DNA of 64,000 nt from Planctomycetota bacterium (GCA_016195405.1 JACPZP010000031.1:28867-92866); one strand, 5' to 3'; counted from the stretch's first letter, positions 51,499-60,391 are shown. Notes: generated by a model not told the origin, from the sequence alone. Program-made: numbers and translations.

Positions 51499-52617
51499 AT
51501 GCCCGACCAACGAACCTATGTGACCAATGCGCCGGAGTTTCGCGAAGTCAGTCGAGGCAACCCTCGTCCGTTCACGCTGACGGGCGAGCGCCTGGCCCAA
51601 GCTCGGTTGACGCCGGAAACTTGGCGGTTGGAAATTGTCAGCGACGGTTCGACTGAAGCTCAGACGCCGCGAACGATCGCAGCGGGAAACGCCGTCGACC
51701 TCGCGGCGTTGAAGCGGCTTGGCCGGCAGCACGGCAAGAAGTTTCTCAAAGCCATGCAGTGCCTGAACATCGCCCAGCCGCTCGGTCAAGGGTTGTGGGA
51801 GGGCGTGCCGCTGCGCGAGGTGCTCAGGCTGGTCGGCCGCGTCAACAACATCCGGCGGGTCTACTACTGGGGCTTTCACAACAACGATCCCGCGCAACTC
51901 TTTCAATCGTCCTTGGGCTACAACCACGTGATGGAGACGCCGCCCTGGGACTTGGGGCCGTTTGTCGCCTATCGGCTCAACGGCGTGCCCATCTCGCTTC
52001 GGCGCGGCGGGCCCGTTCGCATGATCGTTCCTTGGGCCCACGGCTTCAAATCGATCAAGTGGCTGCAGCGCATCGTCCTGACGAACGATTTCCGCGCCAA
52101 CGATACCTATGCCAATCAGAATAATGATCCGGATTCATACTTGAAGACGGCGGCGTACATCGACCAAGGGCCGGAGGTGTTTCGGGCGAACCAGCAAATC
52201 ACGCTTACAGGAACGGCGATGGTCGGCTGGTCGGGACTAAAGCGAGTCGAGTACTGGGTACGGCGCGACGCCGGTACGCATGGCCGGATCGCCGACGATG
52301 ATCCTGCTTGGCGTACTGCGCGCTGGGAGGCCTGCACGATCGCGCCGCCGCCGGAGAATTGGGGCGGCAGCCTGCCGCAAGGTGTGCTGCCGCGCGACGT
52401 CTGGGGCTTCGACGCGCGCACCGGCCGGCCGCGCGAGTGGCCCATGCGCTTCAGTTGGGCTCTGTGGTCCGTCACCCTTCCCCGACTGGCACCCGACGTC
52501 TACGAGTTTCGCGCCCGCGCTGTGGACTTGAACGATTTTGCTCAGCCGGAACCGCGCCCGTACCCGAAATCCGGGCGCAACGAGATTCAAAATTGCTCAA
52601 TCACGATTCGGGAATAG
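51499..52617 (+). CDS. Sulfite-oxidase-like molybdopterin enzyme
   Basis: 372 residues with the SUOX-type molybdenum cofactor domain (residues 1-230) and the C-terminal dimerisation domain. The pattern AMQCLNIAQPLGQGLWEGVPLREVL places the molybdenum-ligating Cys at residue 88. Later come the conserved GFHNNDP and GGPVRMIVPWAHGFKSIKWLQRIVL. Family members oxidise sulfite or reduce sulfoxides. No haem domain or signal peptide is visible, so the electron partner and location are unclear. ATG 51499 begins the conserved core. Convergent with the G6PDH-type gene. Confidence 0.88.
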   Translation: MPDQRTYVTNAPEFREVSRGNPRPFTLTGERLAQARLTPETWRLEIVSDGSTEAQTPRTIAAGNAVDLAALKRLGRQHGKKFLKAMQCLNIAQPLGQGLWEGVPLREVLRLVGRVNNIRRVYYWGFHNNDPAQLFQSSLGYNHVMETPPWDLGPFVAYRLNGVPISLRRGGPVRMIVPWAHGFKSIKWLQRIVLTNDFRANDTYANQNNDPDSYLKTAAYIDQGPEVFRANQQITLTGTAMVGWSGLKRVEYWVRRDAGTHGRIADDDPAWRTARWEACTIAPPPENWGGSLPQGVLPRDVWGFDARTGRPREWPMRFSWALWSVTLPRLAPDVYEFRARAVDLNDFAQPEPRPYPKSGRNEIQNCSITIRE

Positions 52618-52637
52618 TGCTGCCGGCATGTGCCTCT

Positions 52638-54605
52638 TTAAGCGGGCCGGATGAGATGCTCGGCCGGGACGTTGACTTTGAATCGTTTGGTCGCGACCTC
52701 GGTCACCTTCTCCGCGAAGTGCGGATTGTCGCGGAGGATGCGGAGAAACTCGTTCCTGTCCAACACAAACAAGTCGCACAACGTCCGGGCACGAATGGAC
52801 GCGGTGCGCTTTTGGCTCAAGAGCAAGGCAACCTCGCCGAACACGTCGCCGTCTTTCAGAATCTTCGTGTCGCCGTCGCCGAGAACTTCGACCTCGCCGC
52901 GGCAGATAAAATACATCTCGCGGCCGATTTCGCCTTTGGTGATGATCATTTCACCCGCGGCCGCCACCTGCGGACGTAGAGCCATGATGACGGCATTCAG
53001 AAATAGCTCGTCGCCGTCGCGGAACAATGCCGATCGCGCCAGTACATCCGGAGTGATCACTTCGTACCAACCCCGTCCGTCGTGTTGGATCAAATCCGAG
53101 GCGGCCTTCGGTCCCCACGAGCCGCGGGCGTAATTGGGAAAGACGGGCGCCGGCGTGGATTGCCACGAGTCAAGCATGGGCTGGGCAATGCGCCAGGCGG
53201 CTTCGACCAAGTCGGTCCGCGAAAAGAGCGTCGCGTCGCCGTTCATGCAGCTATAGACCATCACTTCGTAGCCGGTGTAGCGGGAAGATCGAAAGGTGTC
53301 GCCGTAGTTGAACTTCATGTGGACGGTTTGCAACCGTAGCGTGGGGCCGGGAATCTTGGCCTGAAAGAGGACTTCGATTCCCTGGTACGGCTGGATGTGG
53401 AAAATCAGTCGGTTCGAGGTTAGACGCTCGACGGGCGTTCCCCGAAATAGGACGGCCGGCGCTTTCTTGAATTGAACGACAATCTCTGTGCCGCGCTTCC
53501 AGAGCGCTTTGCCGGACCTCAGGTAAAACGGGACACCCTCCCAGCGCCAGTTGTCGATAAAGAAACGCGCCGCCGCGAACGTTTCCGTGTTCGATTTCGG
53601 GTTAACGTCTTTCTCCTGCCGATACCCCGGTTGGATGACTTGGCCCGCCCCATCGACCTGGGGACCATATTGGCCGCGGACGCAGTTCTGCGGCACTTCC
53701 TTTGGCTCGAAAATGCGGACAGCGGACAGAAGTTTCGCCTTTTCGTTGCGGATGGCGTCGGGCTCGAACGACGCGGGCGGCTCCATGGCGATGTAGGCCA
53801 GCATCTGAAACATGTGGTTCTGCATCATGTCCCGCAAGACGCCGGAGGAGTCGTAGTAACCGCCCCGGCCTTCCACGTCGACCGACTCGGAGACGTTGAA
53901 CTGAACGTTGTCGATGTGGTTCTTGTTCCACATCGGCTCGTACATGCCGTTGGAAAAACGAAAGGCCAGGATGTTCTGCACGGTCTCTTTGCCGAGGTAG
54001 TGATCGACGCGGTAGATCTGGTCTTCGCGCCAGTACGAGAGGATTTCACGGTTGAGTTCTTGTGCCGACTTGAGATCGGTGCCGAACGGCTTTTCGACGA
54101 TGATGTGACGCCAGCCGTCGCCCTCATGAAAGCCCGATTTGTAGAGGTTCGAAGAAATGAGGCCAAAAAATCGCGGCGCGACAGCGAAATAAAACAACAG
54201 ATTTCCACCGGTCTTGTAGTCGGCCCCGAGTTTCTTGACCAGATCCGCCAGGCGATGATAGCCGTCCAAGTCTTTCGCCTCGACATAGTGCATTCGGCCG
54301 CTGAGCCAACTCCAGACTTTGGGGTCGAATTGCTTGCGAGTGTGGTATTTCTGAATGCCGTCGTCGGCGTCGCCGAGCCTGGCGCGAAATTTCTCGGTGT
54401 CGAGATCGAGGATGTCGGCGCCCACGATAGCGAATTGCTCAGGAAGCAAGCCATCGCAGGCGAGATTGTAGATGGCCGGCGTCATGAGCCGCTTGGTGAC
54501 GTCGCCGCACGCTCCGAAGATCACCATCACACACGGCCTGCCCTTGGGCGCTTCGCTCTGCGGCTCAAGGCCCAGTGAGCCGACGACACCGGTCAAATCG
54601 GACAT
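52638..54605 (-). CDS. zwf: Glucose-6-phosphate dehydrogenase fused to a cyclic-nucleotide-binding domain
   Basis: 655 residues, about 150 more than usual. Residues 25-520 are G6PDH: NADP-binding GACGDVTKRLMTPAIYNL (Cys replaces the usual Ser), EKPFGTDL, and RVDHYLGKETVQN with the catalytic His, then the C-terminal barrel with YKG-like SGKALWKRGTEIVV. Residues 560-650 are a CNB (cNMP/Crp-like) domain: GEMIITKGEIGREMYFICRGEVEVLGDGDTKILKDGDVFGEVALLLSQKRTASIRARTLCDLFVLDRNEF. No DNA-binding domain is attached. It would oxidise glucose-6-phosphate with an added ligand-binding or regulatory module. ATG 54605 follows GAGGAGG. Confidence 0.88.
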   Translation of the reverse strand: MSDLTGVVGSLGLEPQSEAPKGRPCVMVIFGACGDVTKRLMTPAIYNLACDGLLPEQFAIVGADILDLDTEKFRARLGDADDGIQKYHTRKQFDPKVWSWLSGRMHYVEAKDLDGYHRLADLVKKLGADYKTGGNLLFYFAVAPRFFGLISSNLYKSGFHEGDGWRHIIVEKPFGTDLKSAQELNREILSYWREDQIYRVDHYLGKETVQNILAFRFSNGMYEPMWNKNHIDNVQFNVSESVDVEGRGGYYDSSGVLRDMMQNHMFQMLAYIAMEPPASFEPDAIRNEKAKLLSAVRIFEPKEVPQNCVRGQYGPQVDGAGQVIQPGYRQEKDVNPKSNTETFAAARFFIDNWRWEGVPFYLRSGKALWKRGTEIVVQFKKAPAVLFRGTPVERLTSNRLIFHIQPYQGIEVLFQAKIPGPTLRLQTVHMKFNYGDTFRSSRYTGYEVMVYSCMNGDATLFSRTDLVEAAWRIAQPMLDSWQSTPAPVFPNYARGSWGPKAASDLIQHDGRGWYEVITPDVLARSALFRDGDELFLNAVIMALRPQVAAAGEMIITKGEIGREMYFICRGEVEVLGDGDTKILKDGDVFGEVALLLSQKRTASIRARTLCDLFVLDRNEFLRILRDNPHFAEKVTEVATKRFKVNVPAEHLIRPA

Positions 54606-54633
54606 GAAATGCACCTCCTCAAATAGCGATCCG

Positions 54634-54702
54634 CTGTAGCCGCGTTCGCGCAGAACGCGGGCGCGCCTGGCAAACCCGCCTTCTAAGCGAAGGCGGCTAC
54701 AG
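54634..54702. repeat. Nested palindromic element (CTGTAGCCGC type)
   Basis: Outer arms CTGTAGCCGC and GCGGCTACAG enclose two hairpins (CGCGTTCGCGCAGAACGCG and CGCCTTCTAAGCGAAGGCG). It lies just upstream of the G6PDH gene (minus) and before the 54794 gene (plus), and is related to 529-616. Confidence 0.75.
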
Positions 54703-54793
54703 TGATGTAGGGTCCCTGTGATTGAAGGCCCCAGAGGGCGACTGTCAATAGGCCGAATTGCTTTCCCGCGACTGTGACCTACGCTTCCTGAAG

Positions 54794-56389
54794 ATGATCG
54801 CCGCTTTCTTCAATCTCGCCGCCGTATCTCACTCACGTCAACGAACGTTTCGAACCGTGGTCGCCTGTCATTTGGCGGGCGTCGGCTTCATCCTTCTCGG
54901 AACTTCGCTGGTCGCCGTTTGGAATCCGAGGCTACTCTTGGGCAATGTGCTTTTGGTGGCCGGCATCGTGGAAGGCGCCTTGTTGATTGGCTGGCGACTC
55001 ACGCAGATGCCCAAGAGCCAGGCGCTGGAGTTTCTGCTGGTCAGCCCGCTGCGTCCGCCGCTGGTTTTCCTGGCTGAAACTCTTGTCGGGCTGGCGCGCC
55101 TCGCCTTCGTGACTCTGTCGAGCATGCCGGTTTTGGTGATGCTTCATCTGGAAGGATTCTTGAGCGGTGACGACATAGTGATTCTGCAAGCGACTGCGTT
55201 CACCTGGGGAGCAATCACCGGCTTGGCGATGACCGTTTGGGCTTACGAATCGGTTCGCGTGCGACGATGGGGAGAAAGATTCTTTATTCTCACGGTCATC
55301 CTGTACCTGATTGTGGGAGTGTTGATCGGCGAGCATTTGCTGCATTGGCTGCGACTGTTGCCGACGGAGCTAGGCCAATGGATTCTGAACGCGTTCCGAT
55401 CCTTCCATGAGGACAATCCATTCGGCGTCATAAGGCTGACCATGGAGCAAGGCCCGCAATGGGTTTGGCCCAAGTTCGTCCGGTTGGAGATCTTCAGCGG
55501 CATACTGTTCCTGCTCCTTCTGGTTCGCGGCGCCTGGCGGTTGCGCGGGCATTTTCAGGATGAGCATTACCGCCCCGTGTCGCTGAAGGAGCAAACCAAG
55601 CGGCCTCAAGTCGGCGACAGCCCCCTGGCATGGTGGGCGGTCAAGCGCGTGACCAAGTATTCGGGCCGAATCAATCTCTGGCTAGCGGGCGGCTTCGCGT
55701 TGCTTTACTGCGCCTACATCGCGATGGAGTCGAATTGGCCCATTTGGATGGGCAAACAGGTTTTCGTCATCTTCGACCGCATGGGGGGAGTACCGGCGCT
55801 GGCGACCGCCATGGTGCTGCTGGCCGCGGTGCCGGCTGCGTTTCAATACGGCTTGTGGGACAGCAACGCCCAAGACCGCTGCCGCCGACTGGAGTTGCTC
55901 TTGCTCACCCGCTTGGATGGCTTAGCCTACTGGGACGCGGCTGCCCGAGCGGCTTGGCGCCGCGGCCGAGGGTATTTCGCGATTGCGCTGGTCTTGTGGG
56001 CTTCAGCTTGTTGGGCGCAGAAAATGACATTGAGCCAAGTGTTGCTCAGCTTGGCCGCTGGAGTGATTCTGTGGGGGCTGTACTTCGCAGTCGGCTTTCG
56101 CGCCTTCGCAAGCGGCATGCAGGCGAACGCCTTGGGCATGAGCTTGACACTCGGTCTACCGCTGGCGACCGCTTTTCTCGCAAGCGGGGGTTGGACGTTC
56201 GCGGCGGCCATGCTTCCGCCGGGCAGCGTCTATTTTCCCGGGCAAGCAAATTGGGAATGGCCTTGGATCGTTGGGTCGCTCGTGGCCGGGGGACTGACTC
56301 TAGTTATTGCGCGACATTCCTTGGTGCAATGTGAATCGCAACTGCGCCGCTGGTATGACCGAAATCACGTTGCCGGCGGCGGTCAGTAG
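54794..56389 (+). CDS. Multi-pass membrane protein, ABC-2-permease-like
   Basis: 531 residues with about twelve hydrophobic segments (GFILLGTSLVAVWNPRLLLGNVLLVAGIVEGALLIGW, VVFLAETLVGLARLAFVTLSSMPVLVMLHL). The layout (two six-helix halves, a soluble loop in between with WWAVKRVTKYSGRINLWLAGG) recalls ABC-2 type permeases of the ABC transporter class, but no ATPase gene is adjacent. A TTG start at 54758 is possible; ATG 54794 is preferred as it opens the conserved-looking leader. Function unknown. Confidence 0.6.
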   Translation: MIAAFFNLAAVSHSRQRTFRTVVACHLAGVGFILLGTSLVAVWNPRLLLGNVLLVAGIVEGALLIGWRLTQMPKSQALEFLLVSPLRPPLVFLAETLVGLARLAFVTLSSMPVLVMLHLEGFLSGDDIVILQATAFTWGAITGLAMTVWAYESVRVRRWGERFFILTVILYLIVGVLIGEHLLHWLRLLPTELGQWILNAFRSFHEDNPFGVIRLTMEQGPQWVWPKFVRLEIFSGILFLLLLVRGAWRLRGHFQDEHYRPVSLKEQTKRPQVGDSPLAWWAVKRVTKYSGRINLWLAGGFALLYCAYIAMESNWPIWMGKQVFVIFDRMGGVPALATAMVLLAAVPAAFQYGLWDSNAQDRCRRLELLLLTRLDGLAYWDAAARAAWRRGRGYFAIALVLWASACWAQKMTLSQVLLSLAAGVILWGLYFAVGFRAFASGMQANALGMSLTLGLPLATAFLASGGWTFAAAMLPPGSVYFPGQANWEWPWIVGSLVAGGLTLVIARHSLVQCESQLRRWYDRNHVAGGGQ

Positions 56390-56400
56390 TCCTTATTGCA

Positions 56401-58020
56401 TCACCGCACTTTACCTTTGCTCCCATTAGCGCCCGGCCGGCGTTCCTTGTCGAACCAGGTGTGCTCCGGGCGGTTGAGGATGCCGTCTATCACATTCCGC
56501 ACCGCCTTCGCCTGCGCGTCCATTCCGTTGCTCTCGGCGTGGTGAACGATTTCGCGGGCTTGGGGTATGAACTTCATGTAGAAGCGGTCGGCGACTTCGA
56601 ACATGCCGTGCCAGTGCGTGTAATCGGGCGCCATCATGGAAACGCCGTGGCGGGCGCGGCGGCCTTCATGGTGCCAGAGGTAGAACCAGGTCCATTCAAT
56701 TTCCTCGTCGAACTCCGTTTTCGTGAGAAGCTGCTGTTCGCGCAGCGCCTTCATGATCGATTGTCCCGGCTTGGCGAACTTCTCGTTATAGAGGACGATG
56801 AAATCGTCGTACTGTTTGTAGAAAGCGTCGATGTAATCGCCGGTGTGGCAATGGCTGCAAACGCTTTTCATGCGGGTGCGCTTGGCTTGGCCGGTGTCCT
56901 TGATCAGAGCCGCGCGTTTTACCGGATCGGTTTCCGTGACGACGTTGTGATTCTCGTCGGTATCCATCCACAAGCTGACGGGCGGCCGGTTCGTCCAGGA
57001 AATGCGCTCACCGGGATCGTGGGTAATCTCGCCGCCGTTGCGGGTGTTGGCCGACATGTGGCAGGTGGCGCAGGTCGGCGCTTGCGAGTAGTCCTTGCCC
57101 AGCACCCATCGTTCGGAGCCGAGGTTCATGAAGTCCTTGAGGTCGCGGAAAGCGACGCCGTGCTTCGACTCCTCGTAAATCTCCTTTTGCGGATGGTCCG
57201 GGCCGAGATGGCAGTTACCACAGTTTTCGGGCTGGCGGGCGCGGCGGGCGGAGAAGTCGTGCCGGGAGTGGCAGGCCGAGCATGAGCCGCGCGAGCCGTC
57301 GAGATTAAGCCGGCCGATGCCGTGATTGGGATAGGTGCTCGGGTGCAAGAGCGGACGCCCCTTATCCTTCATGATGCGGGCCACAGCTTCTTGATTCGTG
57401 GGTTTGCCATTTTCGTCGGGCTTCAAGTCTTCAAAGGTGATCATCTTGCCGTCGGTGGAGCGCAGAGCCACCTTGGTGCCATGGCATTGCTGACAGCCAC
57501 TGAGCGCGCTGGCCATGCCGTTGACCGGCCCTTTGAGATCATCGCGCCCCGGCGTCGGTGAATGCGGATTGAACGGCACCCGCGAGCCTTCCACGGTCTC
57601 TGCCAGAGTGTTGTCGAGCGAGTGCAGAATGTTGCCGCCGGCCGCGTGGTGGCTCCTGGCGAATTGATCGGCCTCCTTGCGGTGACAGCGACGGCAATCG
57701 AGCGGCGTCACCACGGTGGCGATCAACGCGCCGTAATGATCGAAGCCGTCAGCATCACCTTTTTCGGCCTGGTGGCATTCGACGCAGCCGATCGCCTTGC
57801 GCGCATGGGTGCTTCCTTTCCAGTGCTCAACGATGGCGGGCGTGGTCTGCTGGTGACACTCGACACACTGCTTCGAACTCGCCGGCACCACATAGTGCGC
57901 TCCCATGCGGTCGCCTTCGCTCTTCTTGCGCAGGACTTCCATCCATTGCACGAGAACAAGCGAAAGCAGGAACAAACCGCCCAAGATGCCGATGATGATT
58001 CGCTTGGTTTCCAGGCGCAT
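56401..58020 (-). CDS. Membrane-anchored octahaem cytochrome c (HAO-like)
   Basis: 539 residues with one N-terminal helix (IIIGILGGLFLLSLVLVQW), so membrane-anchored. Eight CxxCH haem sites are visible: CVECH (52-56), CVECH, CRRCH, CQQCH, CSACH, CGNCH, CATCH and CSHCH. Their number and spacing, and the C-terminal GVSMMAPDYTHWHGMFEVADRFYMKF, resemble the hydroxylamine-oxidoreductase/octahaem family of N-oxide enzymes. Which reaction it performs cannot be decided: the Tyr of PDYTHWHG is a candidate cross-link residue, but this is inference. It ends a Rieske/cytochrome b cluster. Confidence 0.88.
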   Translation of the reverse strand: MRLETKRIIIGILGGLFLLSLVLVQWMEVLRKKSEGDRMGAHYVVPASSKQCVECHQQTTPAIVEHWKGSTHARKAIGCVECHQAEKGDADGFDHYGALIATVVTPLDCRRCHRKEADQFARSHHAAGGNILHSLDNTLAETVEGSRVPFNPHSPTPGRDDLKGPVNGMASALSGCQQCHGTKVALRSTDGKMITFEDLKPDENGKPTNQEAVARIMKDKGRPLLHPSTYPNHGIGRLNLDGSRGSCSACHSRHDFSARRARQPENCGNCHLGPDHPQKEIYEESKHGVAFRDLKDFMNLGSERWVLGKDYSQAPTCATCHMSANTRNGGEITHDPGERISWTNRPPVSLWMDTDENHNVVTETDPVKRAALIKDTGQAKRTRMKSVCSHCHTGDYIDAFYKQYDDFIVLYNEKFAKPGQSIMKALREQQLLTKTEFDEEIEWTWFYLWHHEGRRARHGVSMMAPDYTHWHGMFEVADRFYMKFIPQAREIVHHAESNGMDAQAKAVRNVIDGILNRPEHTWFDKERRPGANGSKGKVR

Positions 58021-58049
58021 GATTTCTCCCCGTGAAATTGCAATTCTCT

Positions 58050-58118
58050 AACGCAGAGGACGCGGAGAACGCAGAGAACGGTATTAGCACTCTCCGCGTT
58101 CTCTGCGCCCTCTGCGTT
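58050..58118. repeat. Imperfect palindrome of CGCAGAG-type repeats between cytochrome genes
   Basis: AACGCAGAGG, CGCGGAGAACGCAGAGA on the left and TCTCCGCGTTCTCTGCG, CCTCTGCGTT on the right form a long imperfect inverted repeat across a 13-base loop. It ends at the stop of the cytochrome b gene (58119) and lies 30 bases upstream of the octahaem gene start. Confidence 0.75.
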
Positions 58119-59168
58119 TTAGTGTTCAACCGCAGCCTCCCAGACCGTTAGGCCGATGATGGTCAACACCGCCGCGATGCCGATCCAGACGCTCGCCTCT
58201 TGGAAGCGCGTGAAGCGGCGGATCCAGCCGTCAATCAGAGGCCAGCAGAACATCACAAAAACAATGAACCCCATGCTCACGACCGCGGCCGTTCCAGAGA
58301 ACAGCTTGAGCCAACGGAAAGTGACGTAGAAAAACCACTCCGGCTTGATGACCTCGGGCGTGGTCAACGGATCGGCGCGCGGGCCGAGATCGGCGGGCAA
58401 GATGGTCGCCAGGGCGCTCAAGAGGATCATTAGCACCAGGCCGATCGTGAGTTCGGTGTAGAAGTGATCCGGAAGGAAGCGGAAATGCTTGGGCGCGTCC
58501 GCAGGCTCGTTGGCAAACTGCAATTCCGTCACGCCATGAAGCCGAATAAGAAGGATGTGAATCCCGAGGAGCAAAATCATGGTCACCGGCAGAATCGCGG
58601 CGTGGAGGATGAAGAAGCGGGGAAGCGTCTTTTCGTTGTAAGTTTCGCCGCCCAACATCATTCGCTTGAGAAAGCCCCCGACAAGCGGGATGTTCTCCGA
58701 GATGTTGGCGCCGACGGTTGCGCCCCAATAGCTGAGCTGCTCGTAAACCAGGCTGTAGCCGGTGAAGCCGACGACCAACGTGCACAACAGCAGGCACATG
58801 CCGATCATCCAGTTGACCTCGCGCGGCCTGCGGTAGCCGCCGGTGAAATACACGCGCATCTGGTGGAGGATGACCGAGGCGATCATCAAAGTTGCCGCCC
58901 ATTTGTGCAAGCTGCGAAAAAACCAGCCGTAATTCACTTCGTCGGTGATGTAGCGAACCGATTCATACGCGGTGGACGGCGAAGGTTGATAGTAAAAGGC
59001 CAGCAGAATACCAGTCACGATCTGCACGACGAAGAGGTACGCGGGAGTGCCGCCCAGGCAGAACCACCAGCGCTTGAGATGGTTCGGCACCGGCTCGTTG
59101 GTTAGCTCGCGCAGCACTTCGCCTTGAAGCGGAATGCGCTCCTTGAACCAGGCGCCGATGCTTGCCAT
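58119..59168 (-). CDS. Cytochrome b of a Rieske/cytochrome b complex
   Basis: 349 residues, i.e. cytochrome b6 plus subunit IV fused. Haem-ligand His pairs sit in SLHKWAATLMIASVILHQM and FILHAAILPVTMILLLGIHIL, the latter with the 14-residue b6f-type spacing. The Qo site reads KPEWFFYVTFRWL (PEWF instead of PEWY). It oxidises quinol and passes electrons to the Rieske protein. ATG 59168 follows AGGAGCGC. It is downstream of the Rieske gene, separated by a 120-base gap filled by a palindromic element, and upstream of the octahaem cytochrome. Confidence 0.93.
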   Translation of the reverse strand: MASIGAWFKERIPLQGEVLRELTNEPVPNHLKRWWFCLGGTPAYLFVVQIVTGILLAFYYQPSPSTAYESVRYITDEVNYGWFFRSLHKWAATLMIASVILHQMRVYFTGGYRRPREVNWMIGMCLLLCTLVVGFTGYSLVYEQLSYWGATVGANISENIPLVGGFLKRMMLGGETYNEKTLPRFFILHAAILPVTMILLLGIHILLIRLHGVTELQFANEPADAPKHFRFLPDHFYTELTIGLVLMILLSALATILPADLGPRADPLTTPEVIKPEWFFYVTFRWLKLFSGTAAVVSMGFIVFVMFCWPLIDGWIRRFTRFQEASVWIGIAAVLTIIGLTVWEAAVEH

Positions 59169-59186
59169 GTGCGCTCCTACTCCCAC

Positions 59187-59273
59187 GTTTAGCCGCGAGC
59201 CCGCGGCGAGCGCGGGCGTGACGCCCGTTTGGACGGGATGCCGTCCGCGCTCGCCGTTGGCTCGCGGCTAAAC
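59187..59273. repeat. Nested palindrome between Rieske and cytochrome b genes (GTTTAGCCGCGAGC type)
   Basis: Perfect 14-base outer arms GTTTAGCCGCGAGC and GCTCGCGGCTAAAC enclose inner arms and hairpins (GGCGAGCGCGG ... CCGCGCTCGCC). The right half recurs at 9421-9455, so the element is mobile or was copied. Confidence 0.85.
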
Positions 59274-59288
59274 AATCAACCCAAACAA

Positions 59289-59795
59289 TCAACCCAGCGC
59301 CTCCGTCGGCACCTGGATGAAGATCAACCCGTTGTCGATGCGCAACGGGAAATGCGCCAATTCTTGCCGCGCGGCGGCGGGCGGTCCTTCGGTCGCTTTG
59401 CCGGTTGGGTCAAAGGCGCCGTTATGGCAAGGACAGAAGAACCGGTTGTGCTGCGGCTCCCAATGGACCTGGCAGCCCAGGTGCGGACAAGTAGTGGACA
59501 GCGCCAAAAAGTCGTCGGCCGTGCCATCTTGCTTGAGGCGGGTGATGGTCACGGCTTGGCCCGTCGGCGTCTGCAATCGAATGGCATCGTTGAGCCGGAT
59601 CTTCTCGGCTTCACCGACAAAAACCCATGAGACCTTTCGACCGTGGCTCGGATAGAGAAGACGCAACGCCATACCGGCGAACGCGCCGTAGCCGGCGATC
59701 AACCCGCCTGCCATGGTGAGGGTCGATACCTTGGAGAGAAAGCTACGGCGATCCGGGTCTTCGGATTTTGAGTCTTCAGGTTTTGAATCGCTCAT
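59289..59795 (-). CDS. Rieske iron-sulfur protein
   Basis: 168 residues. A twin-Arg-like leader (DRRSFLSKVS) and one membrane helix (TLTMAGGLIAGYGAFAGMALRLL) anchor it. The [2Fe-2S] cluster motifs are CPHLGC (Cys103, His105, Cys108) and CPCHNG (Cys121, Cys123, His124), giving two Cys and two His ligands and a disulfide. It accepts electrons from quinol at the cytochrome b Qo site. ATG 59795 follows AAAGG. It precedes the cytochrome b gene and follows the DUF3365 gene by 24 bases. Confidence 0.95.
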   Translation of the reverse strand: MSDSKPEDSKSEDPDRRSFLSKVSTLTMAGGLIAGYGAFAGMALRLLYPSHGRKVSWVFVGEAEKIRLNDAIRLQTPTGQAVTITRLKQDGTADDFLALSTTCPHLGCQVHWEPQHNRFFCPCHNGAFDPTGKATEGPPAAARQELAHFPLRIDNGLIFIQVPTEALG

Positions 59796-59819
59796 GTATT
59801 GCCTTTCATGCGATATCCG

Positions 59820-60362
59820 TCATTCGATCGGAACCTTATACGTCAGCGCTCCGATTGGCTCGCCGGCCTTCACGGTCTTGTAGTTGGCGTGGCACATGGT
59901 GCACTTTTCCATGACCACCGGAATCGGCGTGATCGCCCGCAGATAGGCTTTGCCGTTAATGCGCGTAACCTGGTCGTAGAATGCCTTGCCGGTCTTCAGT
60001 TGGCGGATTCCCTCCTTGTCGAAGTCATCCTTAGCGACATTCACCGGGTTATAGGGATCGCCGGTAGCGTCGATGATGCGGATGTCGTGCCAACCCTTGT
60101 CCGAAATGGCCTTGAACCAATTGACTGCCGCTCGCCCCGCAGGGTAGTCCTTCTTGTCGCGCACGTATTTGTCGGTAATCAGGACGATGGCCGTCTTGTA
60201 CACATCGTCCAACATGCGCACGGTCTTGCGCGCACGTTCGACGGCCGCGGAGTCTTCGCTCGTTGGCTTTTCTTGAGTGGCCGAACGTCCGGCGGAACTA
60301 AGCAGGGCCGCCAAAGCCACGGTCGCGGTACCGAACACGGCTCGGAGAGGAACACGACGCAT
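59820..60362 (-). CDS. DUF3365 (Tll0287-like) exported haem-binding protein
   Basis: 180 residues with a signal peptide (RAVFGTATVALAALLSSAG). A mixed alpha/beta sensor-like region is followed by a single CxxCH, KCTMCHAN, near residue 155, so one c-type haem is expected. DUF3365 domains occur in sensor proteins and redox proteins. ATG 60362 follows AAAGGAG. It begins the respiratory part of the cluster, upstream of the Rieske gene, and could deliver or sense electrons. Confidence 0.8.
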   Translation of the reverse strand: MRRVPLRAVFGTATVALAALLSSAGRSATQEKPTSEDSAAVERARKTVRMLDDVYKTAIVLITDKYVRDKKDYPAGRAAVNWFKAISDKGWHDIRIIDATGDPYNPVNVAKDDFDKEGIRQLKTGKAFYDQVTRINGKAYLRAITPIPVVMEKCTMCHANYKTVKAGEPIGALTYKVPIE

Positions 60363-60391
60363 CGAGTCTCCTTTCGTAGGAAAAGTACGAG

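Noticed and set aside
53472..54578. A 368-codon plus-strand open frame
   Set aside because: Antisense to the G6PDH gene; GC-driven shadow.
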